64,000 nucleotides of DNA from Cyanodermella asteris (Eukaryota; Ascomycota; Lecanoromycetes; Ostropales; Stictidaceae). Below the pieces are notes generated by a model. The model had not been told where the DNA came from. It worked only from the letters and a program-made list of their open reading frames with translations, and did no database searches. The stretch is from positions 441,034 to 505,033 of the forward strand of contig UYJD01000015.1 of NCBI GenBank assembly GCA_900618795.1. The letters are read 5' to 3'. Below are positions 32,520-43,613 of the stretch, in pieces. The position numbers and the translations under genes were made by a program. Numbering within the stretch: position 1 is the stretch's first letter; each line of letters opens with the position of its first letter.

Positions 32520-32862
32520 CGAGCGTACCTGAAGTGTTTACGAGGGCACCTGCTAAGGTATCTGCTCAGGTGTTTGCTCGGGTATTTGTAAGGCACTTGC
32601 TCAGGTACTTGCTCAAGTACTTGTCCAGGCACTTGCTCAAGTACTTGTCTAGGTACTTGTTCAGGTACTTGCTCAGGTACTTGCTTAGGTACTTACTCAG
32701 GTACTTGCTCAGATACTTGCTCGTGTATTTGCATAGGTACTTGCTTAGGTACTTGCTCGTGTATTTGCATAGGTACTTGCTTAGGTACTTGCTTAGGTAC
32801 TTGCTTAGGTACTTGCTTAGGTACTTGCTTAGATACTTGCTCGTATACTTACTTGTCACGGA
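32520..32862 (+). repeat. 12-bp minisatellite GGTACTTGCTTA, locus 4
   Basis: The most regular member of the family: about 27 consecutive 12-mers, mainly GGTACTTGCTTA or GGTACTTGCTCA, with GTGTATTTGCAT variants that themselves recur as a higher-order pair. Because 12 is a multiple of three, every frame without a stop stays open. This explains the YLLR and SKYL tetrapeptide frames on both strands; no protein is implied. Confidence 0.92.
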
Positions 32863-33474
32863 CAAAAGAAAGACCGATCAGATGTCAGGGACTCTGATCC
32901 AGTCGGGCACTATTCACGGTACTCGAGGATGTACCTGGTCGGAGTTGGACTCCGTAACCTGTTCGACCTGCTCATCAGGTCTGACAGGTTTGACAGGTTA
33001 GACAGGTTATCTAACTCACCACCCAAGTCCAACAAGTATATAGTCGTGCGACTTCGTCGCACTCAGGTAGGAGCCCTCAGGCTCAACTCAACAGTATCAA
33101 TGCTACCTCATTGATCGTAACCTTGCACACCCAGTTCACCGCACCCAGTGAAGACCCAGACCTACGAGCAACACCTTCAGACTTGACGCCGACCTTCATT
33201 GGTCGCCTACATAGTCAACCACCCCGTGCCCGCGTTACATCGTGGTCGTCGCTCGTGGTCGTCCCGTATAATCGTGCGTGTTTCTGTACCCACTCCGTAT
33301 GCTACTCATTTAGGTAAGTATACCTATATCTCAGTGTTCCCGAGAGCCGTAGGAGAGCATATAAACAGTATAGGAAGACCTAGTAAGGTAGATTCATAGT
33401 CGCAAAAGTATATATACACACTTAAATTTCTAGCGTTCTAACCAACGTGCTCCACAAGTGCGTATTACCTCCGG
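32863..33474. other. Intergenic between minisatellite and tRNA-Met
   Basis: About 610 bp. A short GACAGGTT-type triple repeat occurs at 32978-33009. Otherwise nothing recognisable. Confidence 0.5.
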
Positions 33475-33584
33475 GCTTGGCTGGCTCAGTTGGTTAGAGC
33501 GCCGGTCTCATACGTTAAATGTATGACCAGGAGTAAACTCCCTTGGATATCCGGAGATCACCAGTTCGATCCTGGTGCCGAGCA
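33475..33584 (+). tRNA. tRNA-Met(CAU), elongator type, with 36-nt intron
   Basis: Acceptor stem GCTTGGC / GCCGAGC (seven pairs, one G-U). D arm GCTC / GAGC with AGTTGGTTA loop. Anticodon stem CCGG / CCGG with loop CTCATAA (the 31-39 pair is T-T, common in tRNA-Met). T arm ACCAG TTCGATC CTGGT, discriminator A. The 36-nt intron (33513-33548) lies at the canonical place after position 37. The G1-C72 pair and the T loop argue for the elongator rather than the initiator. Confidence 0.93.
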
Positions 33585-33588
33585 TTTT
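33585..33588 (+). terminator. Pol III terminator of tRNA-Met
   Basis: TTTT directly after the discriminator base, with a second T4 about 8 nt further on. Confidence 0.6.
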
Positions 33589-34973
33589 GCTTCGTTTTAA
33601 GAGCCAGACCTGAGTATTTTTGCTCTTTTTTGCATTTCATCGCATTCTCCTACCACAGACGCATCAAATGAGCCCATATACGTCTGGGTTGGGCGTGATG
33701 TCGTGGTGTGGGGCGTGGTTGAAAACACGGGTGGATGCGAACCGTTCTGCGGCGGAACGACTATATCACCGGCGACCCTCCCATGGTTCTTTGACGTTCC
33801 TGGGCGCATCTACACAAAGAAAACGACGGCCAAGGCGCTCTACTTGATGAATGAATGGTCTAGATAGATTGATGTCTGTGAAGGAGAAATTGGAATCCCA
33901 CCACCATGGTCGTCCGGCGTGGTCATGGTCGCCGAGCAAGCTGGGCGACCGAAGTCTCGACGGAAATACTTGACCACCTATCTACCTCAGGACTTCGGCA
34001 GCTACTATCGGAAACACCTACAAGGCTAGTAACACAAGCAGCTCAGTATATAGCTTTACTGTTACTCACGCAGGTACCACCAGAAACACTCACAGAAGTA
34101 GCATTCAAAGGAGGTAGGAAAGTCCCTGCGCAACGACTTCTGCCGGCACGCCTTGCAAGCGCCTACAGTCTCTGGCGAAATCCAGCGACCATCTCCTCCG
34201 CGGCTTTCGCGCTTCTTTGTCACCGACATGGAAGTGTAAACCACACATTTCAAATATCTGTCCGTGTCAAGTACCACCACTACTTCCCTCCAGCTCGTAT
34301 GGAAAGACCCTGCACAAGCGAATCCTACGGTCGCGACCTCGGTCACATTCATGAGCTACGGAGAGAAACTTCGGATCTACCAGCATGCGCCCCATGCCGT
34401 TGATCAGCTGGTCAGTCGTCACATCAACGGCTCCCATACAATATGCCCCCTCCTTCTCGTAAAGTCCCAAAGCCCTTTAGATGGGGTGAGTACCGCTGGG
34501 ACAGGGCGTCTACAAGTCTGGCTCAGGACACGTCAACGGGGATGGCACGAATCCTCCGGGCAAAGAACGAGTAGAAACATGACATTCAGCTTGCTATCAC
34601 CGGTTTGTGATGGAACGGCGCCATTGCTAGTGTTGGAGCACTTCCTTACCCTTTATGAAATGTTGCGCATAGCCGCACCCCGGATTTGGTCCTCGACCAT
34701 TAAAAAGAGCTGCCCCACCGCTGTCCCTTTTCCAGAATCCCTTGAGCTGCCGTGTCATTCCTTTTGAAGCCGGCAGTCGTACAACTTGAAGCCATTCCAT
34801 ACCAGATACGTACCGGTCGACGCCAAACTTGGACGAATAGCGGGGCGACAGGACTGCTGACCAGGCAAGCAATGGCTGCTGGCGTCATCCAGGCGAGCCG
34901 GGCACGTGCCATCAGAGCAGCGCCGCGGATATAATCTAATCTCCAGCTGAGGGACTCCTCCATCTTGAAGCCA
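33589..34973. other. Intergenic, no confident gene
   Basis: About 1.4 kb. A 165-codon frame starts at 33906 with a good CCACC-ATGG context but shows no domain and unremarkable composition; too weak to call. Confidence 0.45.
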
Positions 34974-37113
34974 TGGTTAGCCCAATCCTCAAGCTGCCCA
35001 TGTTGAATGAGCTCGCGCCGGGAATATCTCGTGCAAGAGTAAACATCAAGACAGACCGGGAAGACGTCAAGGAGCAAGGACTTACTCTCTTCGATAGGTG
35101 CCACGATTTGAACCCCCAAAAGAACTCCAGCCGCTGCTTACCCCGGGCGGTAACACCGCTTCCAAGCATAGCTTCCTGTCGCCGACTCCATCCCACGACG
35201 CGGACGATGAACACTCTATAGACGAACGCGACATACCCCCACTGCATCTCGTCATGGTATCGGCCGACGAACGAGATGGAGAGGCTGGCATACCTCTGCC
35301 TCGCCGCAAATACGAAGACGAGGATGTCCGGCCCACTTCCCAGAAAGAGCTCTTGGGCTGGTACGCGTATGCTTGGGCTGCCGAAGTCTTCATGATTTGT
35401 GGAGTCGCTTCCTTCGTTCCCATTGCGCTCGAACAACTGTCAAGAGAGAATGGCTTTCTTGTCGCACACCCTGACAGGCCGTGTCCTGCTCAGTCCGGGA
35501 GGGGCCACAAGGACGAGAACATGCAATGCGCCGTCAGTCTTCTGGGTTGGAAGATAAATACCGCAAGTTTCGCCATGTACAGCTTCAGCTTGAGTGTGCT
35601 TGTGCAGGCCGCTGTCATTGTCAGTATGTCTGGTGCTGCTGATCATGGTCGATATCGCAAAACTCTTCTTTTGGGATTCGCCTACATTGGAGCCGTTGCA
35701 ATGATGCTGTACTTGCCGGTAACGCCAAGTGTATATCTCTTCGGTGCTCTGTTAGCAATCGTCGCGAATGTCTGCGCCGGTGCAGCTTTCGTATTGCTGA
35801 ACTCGTACCTACCTGTTCTCGTCAGGCATCACCCAGCGGTGAGGAAAGCAGAGTTTGAAGACAAATATCATGCGGTCAATGGAGGTGATCCAGACGGCGA
35901 TAGGCTTCTTCCACAAACGGACGGCTCTATTCGGACGACCGAAGAACCGTCGTTGATGGACTCGACAGCGGCATTGTTACCTTCTGAGCCACCAAACTCA
36001 AACATCTCTCCTTCCGTCTCATCATCTCCTGCATTGCATCTGAGCACCAAAATTTCTGCATACGGAATTGGCATAGGATATCTCTCCGCTGTCCTGTTCC
36101 AACTTCTGGCCATTTTCATCATAGCAGTAATGCTCCACAAGCAAATACCGAACACCGACTCCAACACAGCGCCCGAGGACGATCAAAATGCTGGCCAGAC
36201 GTGGCCGTTCCGCGTTGTCCTGTTCCTTATAGGTCTTTGGTGGGCTATCTTTAGCATACCTCCAGCTTTGTTCTTACGCCCTCGACCCGGTCCTCCTTTG
36301 CCAGCTGCACAGTCTGCCTCCACCCGCGCATACCTTGCTCACTCCTGGCGCGGTCTCTTCAAGACCATCGCCAAGGCCCGTCATCTCAAAGACGTTGTCT
36401 ATTTTCTTGGCGCCTGGTTTCTGCTGAGCGATGCCCTCGCTACTGTATCGGGCACAGCAATACTGTTCGCGAAAACGGAACTTGGCATGCCCACTGCCGC
36501 ACTGGGGTTCATCTCTGTCATTTCGACCTTGTTTGGCGTGATGGGCGCCTTCTTCTGGTCGTTCCTCAGCCGATACTTTCACTGGGATCCTGTAAAGGCA
36601 ATCATTGCTATAGTTGCCTTGTTCGAGGTAATTCCGCTGTATTGTCTTCTCGCATACATACCCGCAATCAAACGGCTTGGTTATTTTGGCTTGCAAGCTG
36701 AATGGGAGATCTGGATCCTGGCCGCCGTGTACGGCCTGGTTCTCGGGGGCGTTGGGGCTCATTGCAGGAGCTTGTTCTCAGAGCTGGTGCCCAAAGGCAG
36801 CGAAGCGGCGTTCTTCGCCCTGTATGCAATCACCGACAAGGGCAGCAGTGTGTTCGGACCGGCAGTTGTGGGTGCCATAACTGACCGATATGGCAGCATT
36901 AGGCCAAGCTTTGTGTTTTTGGTTGTGTTGATTGCGCTGCCGGGCCCGATTCTTTGGCTCGTGGATGTGAAGAGAGGAAAGAGGGATGCAGAAGCTGCAG
37001 GCCATCGCTTTGGAGACGGCGAAGGGGAAGATGCTCGTGATGATCTGCACGTCGAGCAGACTGTGCCGTTGACCGCAGAGGACGGAGAGGAAGCGCACGA
37101 GCGTGTGGGATAA
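34974..37113 (+). CDS. ATG22: Autophagy-related protein 22 (vacuolar amino-acid efflux MFS)
   Basis: MFS-type vacuolar permease exporting amino acids released by autophagic breakdown. The main exon runs from 35098 and is in frame to the stop at 37113. It begins at GTG right after TAG, so I propose a first exon 34974-35039 (MVSPILKLPMLNE) and an intron 35040-35097 (GTAAAC...CTTAC...GATAG), phase 0. A shorter protein starting at the ATG at 35254 is the alternative. Family hallmarks: DVRPTSQKELLGWYAYAWAA, EVFMICGVASFVPIALEQLS, INTASFAMYSFSLSVLVQA, and the late QAEWEIWILAAVYGLVLGGV. About 11-12 hydrophobic helices with a long hydrophilic central loop. The tail is acidic. Start confidence is lower than family confidence. 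Confidence 0.88.
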
Positions 37114-37594
37114 GCTCAACACTTGAGTACCGACTTACAGCGGAGCTGCGTCGAAACGAGCGTTTGTTTCCTTACCTGAGATTGAGCGCGGCGTTTGGAA
37201 GGCGTATTGGAAATTGTGCGAACTTCTTGGGCGATATCGTTGGATACCGAAGCGCTCACTGCGAAAGCATGACGAATGGTAATAATCACTCTTCATTCCT
37301 CGAATGGACGGAACCTATAACAACCCACTCAACCCTCCCTCATGGTATGCGTCTGTCTGTAGCGACTGGGTAAGGCCATGTGTTCCTAGACTGCACGCCA
37401 AAACGACAATGTATGCAATACTCTATCTAGTCGTTGTATTGTTCCTTGCAAATATAATCTACGAAAACCTTCAAACATTTACCGCTGGACAGAGGCCAAA
37501 ATCTCACCACGGACCTCCCTCAAAATCTTCTGCCAGCCCCTCAGACTTCCTTCGTGCCCATTCGCCCCTGTCTACCATCTCTAGCCTTATTTTC
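37114..37594. other. Convergent 3' spacer
   Basis: About 480 bp between the stops of ATG22 and riboflavin kinase; pyrimidine-rich from 37500. No gene is seen. Confidence 0.5.
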
Positions 37595-38458
37595 CTACGT
37601 CCCCTCCCTCCTGTGATCAAACTCCACCAACCAGCCTTCCTTTCCATACCCCTTCCAATTCTCCCTCTCCAAACTCCTCCTCCCCACCTCAATATCAGTC
37701 TTGATATCCTCAATCAACGCCTCCAGACTGACATAGTCATACTCCGGCCGAATGAACCCCAAAACCAACAATTTCATCTGGGCTCCGTAGAAATCCGAGC
37801 TGAATTCGTGCAGGATGTGCACTTCGACCGACCGCGTCTTGTTCTTGTAGAAAGGGTTGTAGCCGAGGGACATTACCATGGGGTAGACGCGGCCGTGACC
37901 GGTGCCGGAGAAGGGAGGTGGGGAGGTCGTGGACTCTGATTTCGAGGTCGTGTCGGAGGAGGATTGGGCGGATGAGTGCGAGGTGGGAACGGCGTCTTCG
38001 AGGCCGGCGAAGCCGAAGTAGACGCCAGAGGTGAGGTCGTCGTGGCCGGCGACGCTGACGGGGATGTTTGCGGTGGGGATGCCGAGCTACATGATTGCAA
38101 GCATTAGTACTTGTGCCTTGGAATGGAGAGAATTTATAGCGTAGCATAAACGCTGAGAGGCAAAGATTTGCAGCAATTTTCGACGACTCGAACATGTCGA
38201 TGAGTGCTCTTTCATAAAGACATTCGACCAGGAACCTAGCAACAACTCATTCTTCACATTTTCGGGGAAGAATAGGCTCTCGACACATTGGGGAAGAACA
38301 TTTTAGTCCCGGCAGGTAGGACTCGAGGCTACGCTTACATCTTTACTTCCTCTACCGAAACCTTTGATGACCGGTCCGGAGAGCTTCAGTGGGAATGGTG
38401 GGGTTGGACCTGAGTCGAGGCCCGCAAACGGTTCTCGCGCTTTATCTGAGGGTGGCAT
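37595..38458 (-). CDS. FMN1: Riboflavin kinase
   Basis: ATP:riboflavin 5'-phosphotransferase, making FMN. Two exons: 38339-38458 and 37595-38086; 203 aa. The splice joins [16 protein letters not shown] to [10 protein letters not shown], which together form the flavokinase N-terminal signature (GxGRGxxxLGxPTAN, flavin/ATP binding). Later come [48 protein letters not shown] with the catalytic Glu, and [21 protein letters not shown] Ser/Thr-rich insert of about 30 residues (about 78-105) separates the first beta strands, as in other filamentous fungi. The 252-nt intron is long for this window. Divergent from the D-serine dehydratase-like gene. Confidence 0.94.
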
Positions 38459-39029
38459 CGCGATCGATCTATCGAGCGTACAGAACACCGCAAAATCGGG
38501 CAAAAAGACAATTCTTGTATGTACTATAGTTGTACGCGCTTCAAATACTCAGGAGTGGCTTTCCGCACGGCCTGACGACACAAGAAGTCAACATCTGCGG
38601 CGGCGGGACCAGCACGAGCCGCAAAATCCCGTCACGCAATTCATTGCTGTGCTCCTCACATTTTAAGCTTTGTGGCACATTGGACCAAACAGAAACGTGG
38701 TTCACATCCTGGTTTCTATAAGGACTCAGTCTAGAGAACGAGATCGATGCCGAGTTCGCTCGTCCACGCCGCATCGTAGGAAACGTTTTCCTTCTAGCAA
38801 GAATGTTCTCCCACGGGTATCGGCTGACTATGACTGATGGGAAAGCAACCTCAAGTGGGGTACAGGGATCGGGGCGGCGTCGCCTTTTATGCCAATTCTG
38901 AACGATTCCGTCTTCAAGTATTGAGGAGTACAGATTCGACGACATTTCCATCATCTCTTTGTTTCTGTATCCTGTCAATTGACATTCTCATTGCATTGTA
39001 CTGTATCGCTTTAGCAGTTTGACGCCGTC
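38459..39029. other. Divergent promoter region
   Basis: About 570 bp shared upstream region of riboflavin kinase and the D-serine dehydratase-like gene. No gene is seen. Confidence 0.5.
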
Positions 39030-40691
39030 ATGCAGAGAGAACGCGAAGCGGCCATTGGCAAAAGCCTGCAGGAGCTCAGCACTCCAGCAGTGATCATTGA
39101 CCGCGCGGTGGTGAGGAGGAACTGTGAGCAGATGTTGACAATGACTGACAAGATCGGGGTTGCGTTTCGTGCGCACATCAAGACACAAGGTGAGACCGAG
39201 GTTTGACCCGAAAGACCATCATCACGATATGAGCAAAAGATGTGCGTTGCGAAACAAGATGTATTTCCTTCGTGTATCTACTTCACAAGAGCCATATCTC
39301 ATCTTTCATGGTACTCATCTCACATTCTCAGACCGTTGAAGGTACCGAACTCATGGCTGGCGGACCCAGCTCAACCCGCCCGATCAGCCTTATAGTCTCG
39401 ACAACTCTCGAGCTCGAACACATCGCAGCCTGGCTCAAGACGCAAAAGTCTGCAGGCCGGGCCATCAACGTCCTGTACGGGGTACCGCTCCCGATTCACA
39501 AAATCGATACATTGCTCTCCCTCCGCGAGCAGCTCGGCCCTAGCTCCATCTCCGTCATGATCGATCACCCAGCCCAACTGGACGCCCTTCAGAAGACTCC
39601 AGCTCTGAAGCCAAAAGCTTTTATCAAGATCGACACGGGCTACGGACGAGCCGGCGTACCGCATTCACCCGAGAGTGTCAGCCTGAGGGCTCTGCTGAAG
39701 CGGATGCAGGAGGGTCAGGAGGGTGGCTATGTTGAATTCGCGGGACTCTACTCGCACGGTGGAGACTCGTACGGGGTCAATTCGTTCGAGGAGGCGTTTG
39801 AGATATTGGCACGGGAGCTGAAGGGTCTTCAAGAGGCAGCGCAGATTGCGAAGGAGGAGGGACTAAAGCCTGGCCAGGGCGAGAGGGGCTTTGTGCTAAG
39901 CATAGGTGCAACGCCGACGATCAGTACCGCGTGGATGAATGCGGACTTGCAGGTTCAGAACGGCGAAGTGCCTGAGATGATCAAGAAGCTGCACAGCGAC
40001 GGGCACACCGTCGAGTGAGTATTGTCCCGTCTCTCCCCTCTCAGGTCCATCCTTCCATACCCTCGTCGAGGCGAACTGACGATTCCTTTCTAGATTCCAC
40101 GCGGGCAACTACCCCATTCTCGACATGCAACAAATCGCCACCTCCGCCGGCGCCTCCTCCATGATCGACATGCCCTCCGCCTCCTACTACAAAGGCCGAC
40201 AAGTCTCCGACCTCTCCATGACCATCCTTGCCGAAATCAACAGCTCCTACTCCGAGCGCGCCGACGACGAACGCCTCATCACCGCCGGTTGCCTGGCCCT
40301 CGGCCGCGAACCTTGCAAGTCCTATCCTGGCTGGGGCGTCGTCAGCGAATGGCCGCACGGCAGCACTGGCACAAGGGGTGGAATTCTACGCGGAAGCGGC
40401 TGGTTCGTGCACATGATTAGCCAGGAGCATGGGCGGATTAAGAAGGGCCGTGTCGATGGCGTGCCGGCGCCGGAAGAGAAGGGGGAGGGCGGGATGATTG
40501 AGGATGTGCTTGAGGGGGCAAAGGAGCCGGAACGGCCGATTGATTGGAAGGTCGGGGATAAGGTAAGGATTTGGCCGAACCTTGCGTGTATTGCCTGTGC
40601 GAATTATTCCCATGTTTATGTTGTTGATGGTGAGGATGAGAGTAAGGGAGAGAAGGTTGTGGATGTTTGGGAACGGTGCGTTGGGTGGTAA
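39030..40691 (+). pseudogene. D-serine dehydratase / D-threonine aldolase family, probably damaged
   Basis: PLP- and zinc-dependent fold-type III enzyme (alanine-racemase-like N-domain, DSD-type C-domain). Exons: 39030 to about 39189, 39332-40014 and 40094-40691. Seen: LSTPAVIIDRAVVRRN, the PLP-lysine segment GVAFRAHIKT, IKIDTGYGRAGVP, FAGLYSHGGDSYG, LSIGATPT, and EFHAGNYPILDMQQIA after splice 2. Two defects stand out. At the first junction the family reads KTHK-T; here the DNA reads AAGACACAAG-GT, which fits loss of one AC pair, so exon 1 (phase 1) and exon 2 (phase 0) do not match. In the C-terminal zinc motif the family PNHAC is PNLAC, losing the His ligand. The rest is intact, so the decay is recent, or the first defect is a sequencing error. 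If the frame is real, the gene is nonfunctional. Confidence 0.7.
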
Positions 40692-41130
40692 TGAATGAAA
40701 CAAGTTGCATGGCATACTAGCTGTTTGGTCAAGTTGAGGGACAGAAAGAGTCATGGAGGGATTGTGCTTGAATGAGTTTGTCGTGTATATCTCCTGGAAA
40801 GGTTGTGACCCTGTTCGTTGTCGTCGCGTTGCTTTCCAACGGCTCGTCCCCATCACCAAAGCTTCAATTTAACCGTGTATGGTGACATGCGTCGCTTGTG
40901 AGCATCGCGGTACTGGCCATATCAGGCCTTGTCCCCGTGTAGGAGGCGAGTCATTCTGGTGCTGGTAATAAGTGCGCCTTCAGGTTCGAGTCAGGCCCTT
41001 AAAGCGAACTAAGGTTGTCGGCTTGCGGGCATGCACCAGTCGCATTTGGAACAGCCTCAAGTATCTACCTGCTTCAGCTATCAAGCTCTGGCTCATAATT
41101 TTGCAGCGGAGGATGGTTCACGAAGAAGCT
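40692..41130. other. Intergenic, no supported gene
   Basis: 3' flank of the D-serine dehydratase-like gene up to the minisatellite. A GGTTCGAGTCA sequence at 40983 resembles a B box, but no cloverleaf can be folded around it. Confidence 0.5.
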
Positions 41131-41240
41131 AGACACCCTGCTAGACGCTCATCTGAATACCTAGCCAAACACCTAGCGGAGTACCCAGTCAAGTATCCAG
41201 TCAAGCACTTAGCCAAGTGCCTGGCTAAGTGTCCAGTGTG
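41131..41240 (-). repeat. Degenerate 12-bp minisatellite, locus 5
   Basis: On the minus strand about nine imperfect 12-mers (AGGCACTTGGCT, GGATACTTGACT, GGGTACTCCGCT, AGGTGTTTGGCT and similar) of the same family as the array at 32.5 kb. Confidence 0.7.
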
Positions 41241-42029
41241 ACTCGAAAGGCCAAAAGTCACAACCGGCTTAAAACCCAACCCATCATTCGCAACTCAAAA
41301 GGGGCTCTCACAGCCTGAGAGCAGTCTCCCATCTTTCGACAACCTCGTCATCTCAGTAACACAGAAGACCAAAGATTCCTTGCAGATGCGGGAAATGTGC
41401 ATGGCCAAGTAGTAGGTGCAATTGCCAAGGGTGAACAACCAATGTCGATGAGATCCAAGCATGAGGTCAACACGTCGTGGTTGGTGGCGAATTGTGAAGG
41501 ATTGCTTAGCGCTTGCTCGGCGTGACGACGGGGTGTAGATCGCTTGGTATGCGGAGGATGGAGGGTGGAGTAGATGTGCTTTTCTTAGATCTGATGCACC
41601 TTGGCTGCAGGGCAAGTTCGCTTCTAGGTGAGCTTGATAACGTTCGCAGGTAGACGACGTGTCGAAACTGGTGACTGTACTTGCATGGTGTGCAGCAGCT
41701 GTCCGGTCTGTCCTCACAGGCTTGTTGGCTAAGCTTAGACTCTTTGAACCTCGCCGTTAATGGCAAAAGCGCGATCGGGATCAGGATGTGGACCGTACAG
41801 GTTGAAAGCCTGCAGAATTATTGTTGATGTCAAACCAGTTCGACATCATGTAAATTCATGTGGTCAAAAAATAATACATTCGTCTCGTGCACTGAAGCAG
41901 GCTCAACCCTGTGGAGCCCAATCTTGGCTCGAATCATCCGCCATCTGAAAAATGTATCGTACAATTAGCGACACCACCATCTAGCAGTTCGGACATCACC
42001 AAGATCTCTGGCACAGGTGATCAATCACA
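41241..42029. other. Intergenic, 3' flank of MPE1
   Basis: About 790 bp without a recognisable gene. Confidence 0.5.
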
Positions 42030-43613
42030 TCACCTCCGCTTGCCTCTCCCTTGTCCTCCGAAGTTTCCTTGTTGACCACCCTGTCGGCCCTGGCCCTGAT
42101 TCTGATTCTGAGCACCCTGATTACCGTCCTGCCAATTGCCCTGGTCCTGACCCTGTTGCTGCGGCCACTGCATGCCGCCCATATTCGGCATGCCTTCCAT
42201 CCCGGGCATCATCGGCATGTTCATCGGCCATTGGCCTCCCATGGGCATGCCGGGCATCGGCCACATCATATTTTGGCCATTCGGCATGAACCCTGCAGTC
42301 ATGGGATTCTGTTGCTGTTGCTGTGCTTGATTCTGTGCCTGAGCTGCAGGACCCTTTGGCGCTGTGGGTGGGGGACCACCTCCGACGCGGTTCGACTCCA
42401 GCTGTGCCTCTGCTTTCCGCTTCTTGGTGTCCGGAGACTCGGACCGGCCACGGTCTGCTGTTTCATTTGCATCTGTCATGGGCTGATCGCTTGTCGCGGT
42501 TTGGACATTAATATTTTCGGGTTTGACTTCTGCTGCCAGTGCCGTAGCTTGAGCTGCAGCGGCCGAGGCTGCTTGTTCCTTTACTCGATCTGATCGTTCC
42601 GTGTCGTAGGCTCGTACTGCGGCGCGCTTCTCTTCGTCTGGTGAAAGGTCGTCGAATAGAATTTCCTGCTTACAATTCGGACAGTGTAGGTCATTGTCAG
42701 TCAAGGCGTTGTTGATGCACTCGCCACAGTACGTCTTGGAGCAACACGGCGTTTTGACAGGATCCACAAACAATCGCTTGTCCAGGGGACATTCGAGACC
42801 ACGATCTTGTAATTCTTTATTCCCGTGCTTATCCTCAAGCTGTGCAACCTTGGACTGTCTGACTTTGGCCTGATATTTTTGGAACTCCTCATAATCAGAT
42901 CGAGCCATAACCCAGTCACCTTCAGCACTCAGCATAAGCCCGGCTGGTCGCTCCTCTTCATTCTCAATGTCTGCCTGGTTAACCTTGACCAACATAGACT
43001 TTGGGATACCGGTCGTTCGCTTGAACCTGGGTTGACTGACGTAGTTCGGGTCGTCATTCGTCGGACAGGCCTGGATCCAGTGACCTTTCTGACCACACCT
43101 GTAACAGACATATCCCGGTGGGGGAGGCTTGTCGGGCACTTCTGCCTTGTTCTGTGGTCGCCTCATCGGCACCGAAGATTCCAGCTCATCCTGTCGCGCC
43201 GCGATCGTCGCTCTTTGTTGACCAAACAAGGCAGCTAGGTCCTCCGCCCCATCGCCTCCTGATGTCCCATTGGTGCCGTTGGCTACTTCCAAGGCCGGCT
43301 TCGCAGCACCTTTCTTCGCGGCGACAGGCATCCGACCAGAAACATATCGAGCCGCTCCACCCTTGTTCGGTATTCGGGCAGGCGAACGGCGGGCAATGAC
43401 CGTCGAGGATCGCGAAACGTGTATTGTGTCATCTTCGTACTCCTCGCCTTCCTCGTTGTACAATCGTAGCTCGAAATCCGTGCCTTCGCCAAGCTTGTTC
43501 TGGGCAATGATGTCTCTCTTGAGTTCAAAAATAGTATGATAGGGTCCGTCGAACGTGATGCGGGATGGATCTTTCTGGCTGCGAAAGCGGTAAAAGATGG
43601 ATGAAGTCGCCAT
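42030..43613 (-). CDS. MPE1: mRNA cleavage/polyadenylation factor Mpe1 (RBBP6-like)
   Basis: Single-exon, 527 aa subunit of the cleavage and polyadenylation factor with E3-ligase-like architecture. The DWNN ubiquitin-like domain spans about 1-78 (SSIFYRFRSQKDPSRITFDG). A CCHC zinc knuckle CYRCGQKGHWIQAC lies at 170-183. The U-box/RING-like domain at about 275-315 shows CPLDKRLFVDPV, CCSKTYCGECI and CPNC. An acidic/Ala linker follows. The C-terminal 110 residues are Met/Pro/Gln/Gly-rich and end in a GGQGRGKRR tail, probably disordered. Domain order and length match fungal Mpe1. Nuclear, acting in pre-mRNA 3' end formation and polymerase termination. Confidence 0.95.
   Translation of the reverse strand: MATSSIFYRFRSQKDPSRITFDGPYHTIFELKRDIIAQNKLGEGTDFELRLYNEEGEEYEDDTIHVSRSSTVIARRSPARIPNKGGAARYVSGRMPVAAKKGAAKPALEVANGTNGTSGGDGAEDLAALFGQQRATIAARQDELESSVPMRRPQNKAEVPDKPPPPGYVCYRCGQKGHWIQACPTNDDPNYVSQPRFKRTTGIPKSMLVKVNQADIENEEERPAGLMLSAEGDWVMARSDYEEFQKYQAKVRQSKVAQLEDKHGNKELQDRGLECPLDKRLFVDPVKTPCCSKTYCGECINNALTDNDLHCPNCKQEILFDDLSPDEEKRAAVRAYDTERSDRVKEQAASAAAAQATALAAEVKPENINVQTATSDQPMTDANETADRGRSESPDTKKRKAEAQLESNRVGGGPPPTAPKGPAAQAQNQAQQQQQNPMTAGFMPNGQNMMWPMPGMPMGGQWPMNMPMMPGMEGMPNMGGMQWPQQQGQDQGNWQDGNQGAQNQNQGQGRQGGQQGNFGGQGRGKRR

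Noticed and set aside
32510-33001. Open frames of 163 codons (plus) and 99 codons (minus) with YLLR / SKYL tetrapeptide periodicity
   Set aside because: Pure by-product of a 12-bp repeat, which keeps all stop-free frames open; composition is not protein-like.
33906-34403. 165-codon frame with a strong start context
   Set aside because: Only the start context speaks for it; no motif, signal peptide or neighbouring exon found. Left as uncertain.
40975-41000. GGTTCGAGTCA, resembling a B box
   Set aside because: No cloverleaf in the surrounding 120 bases.
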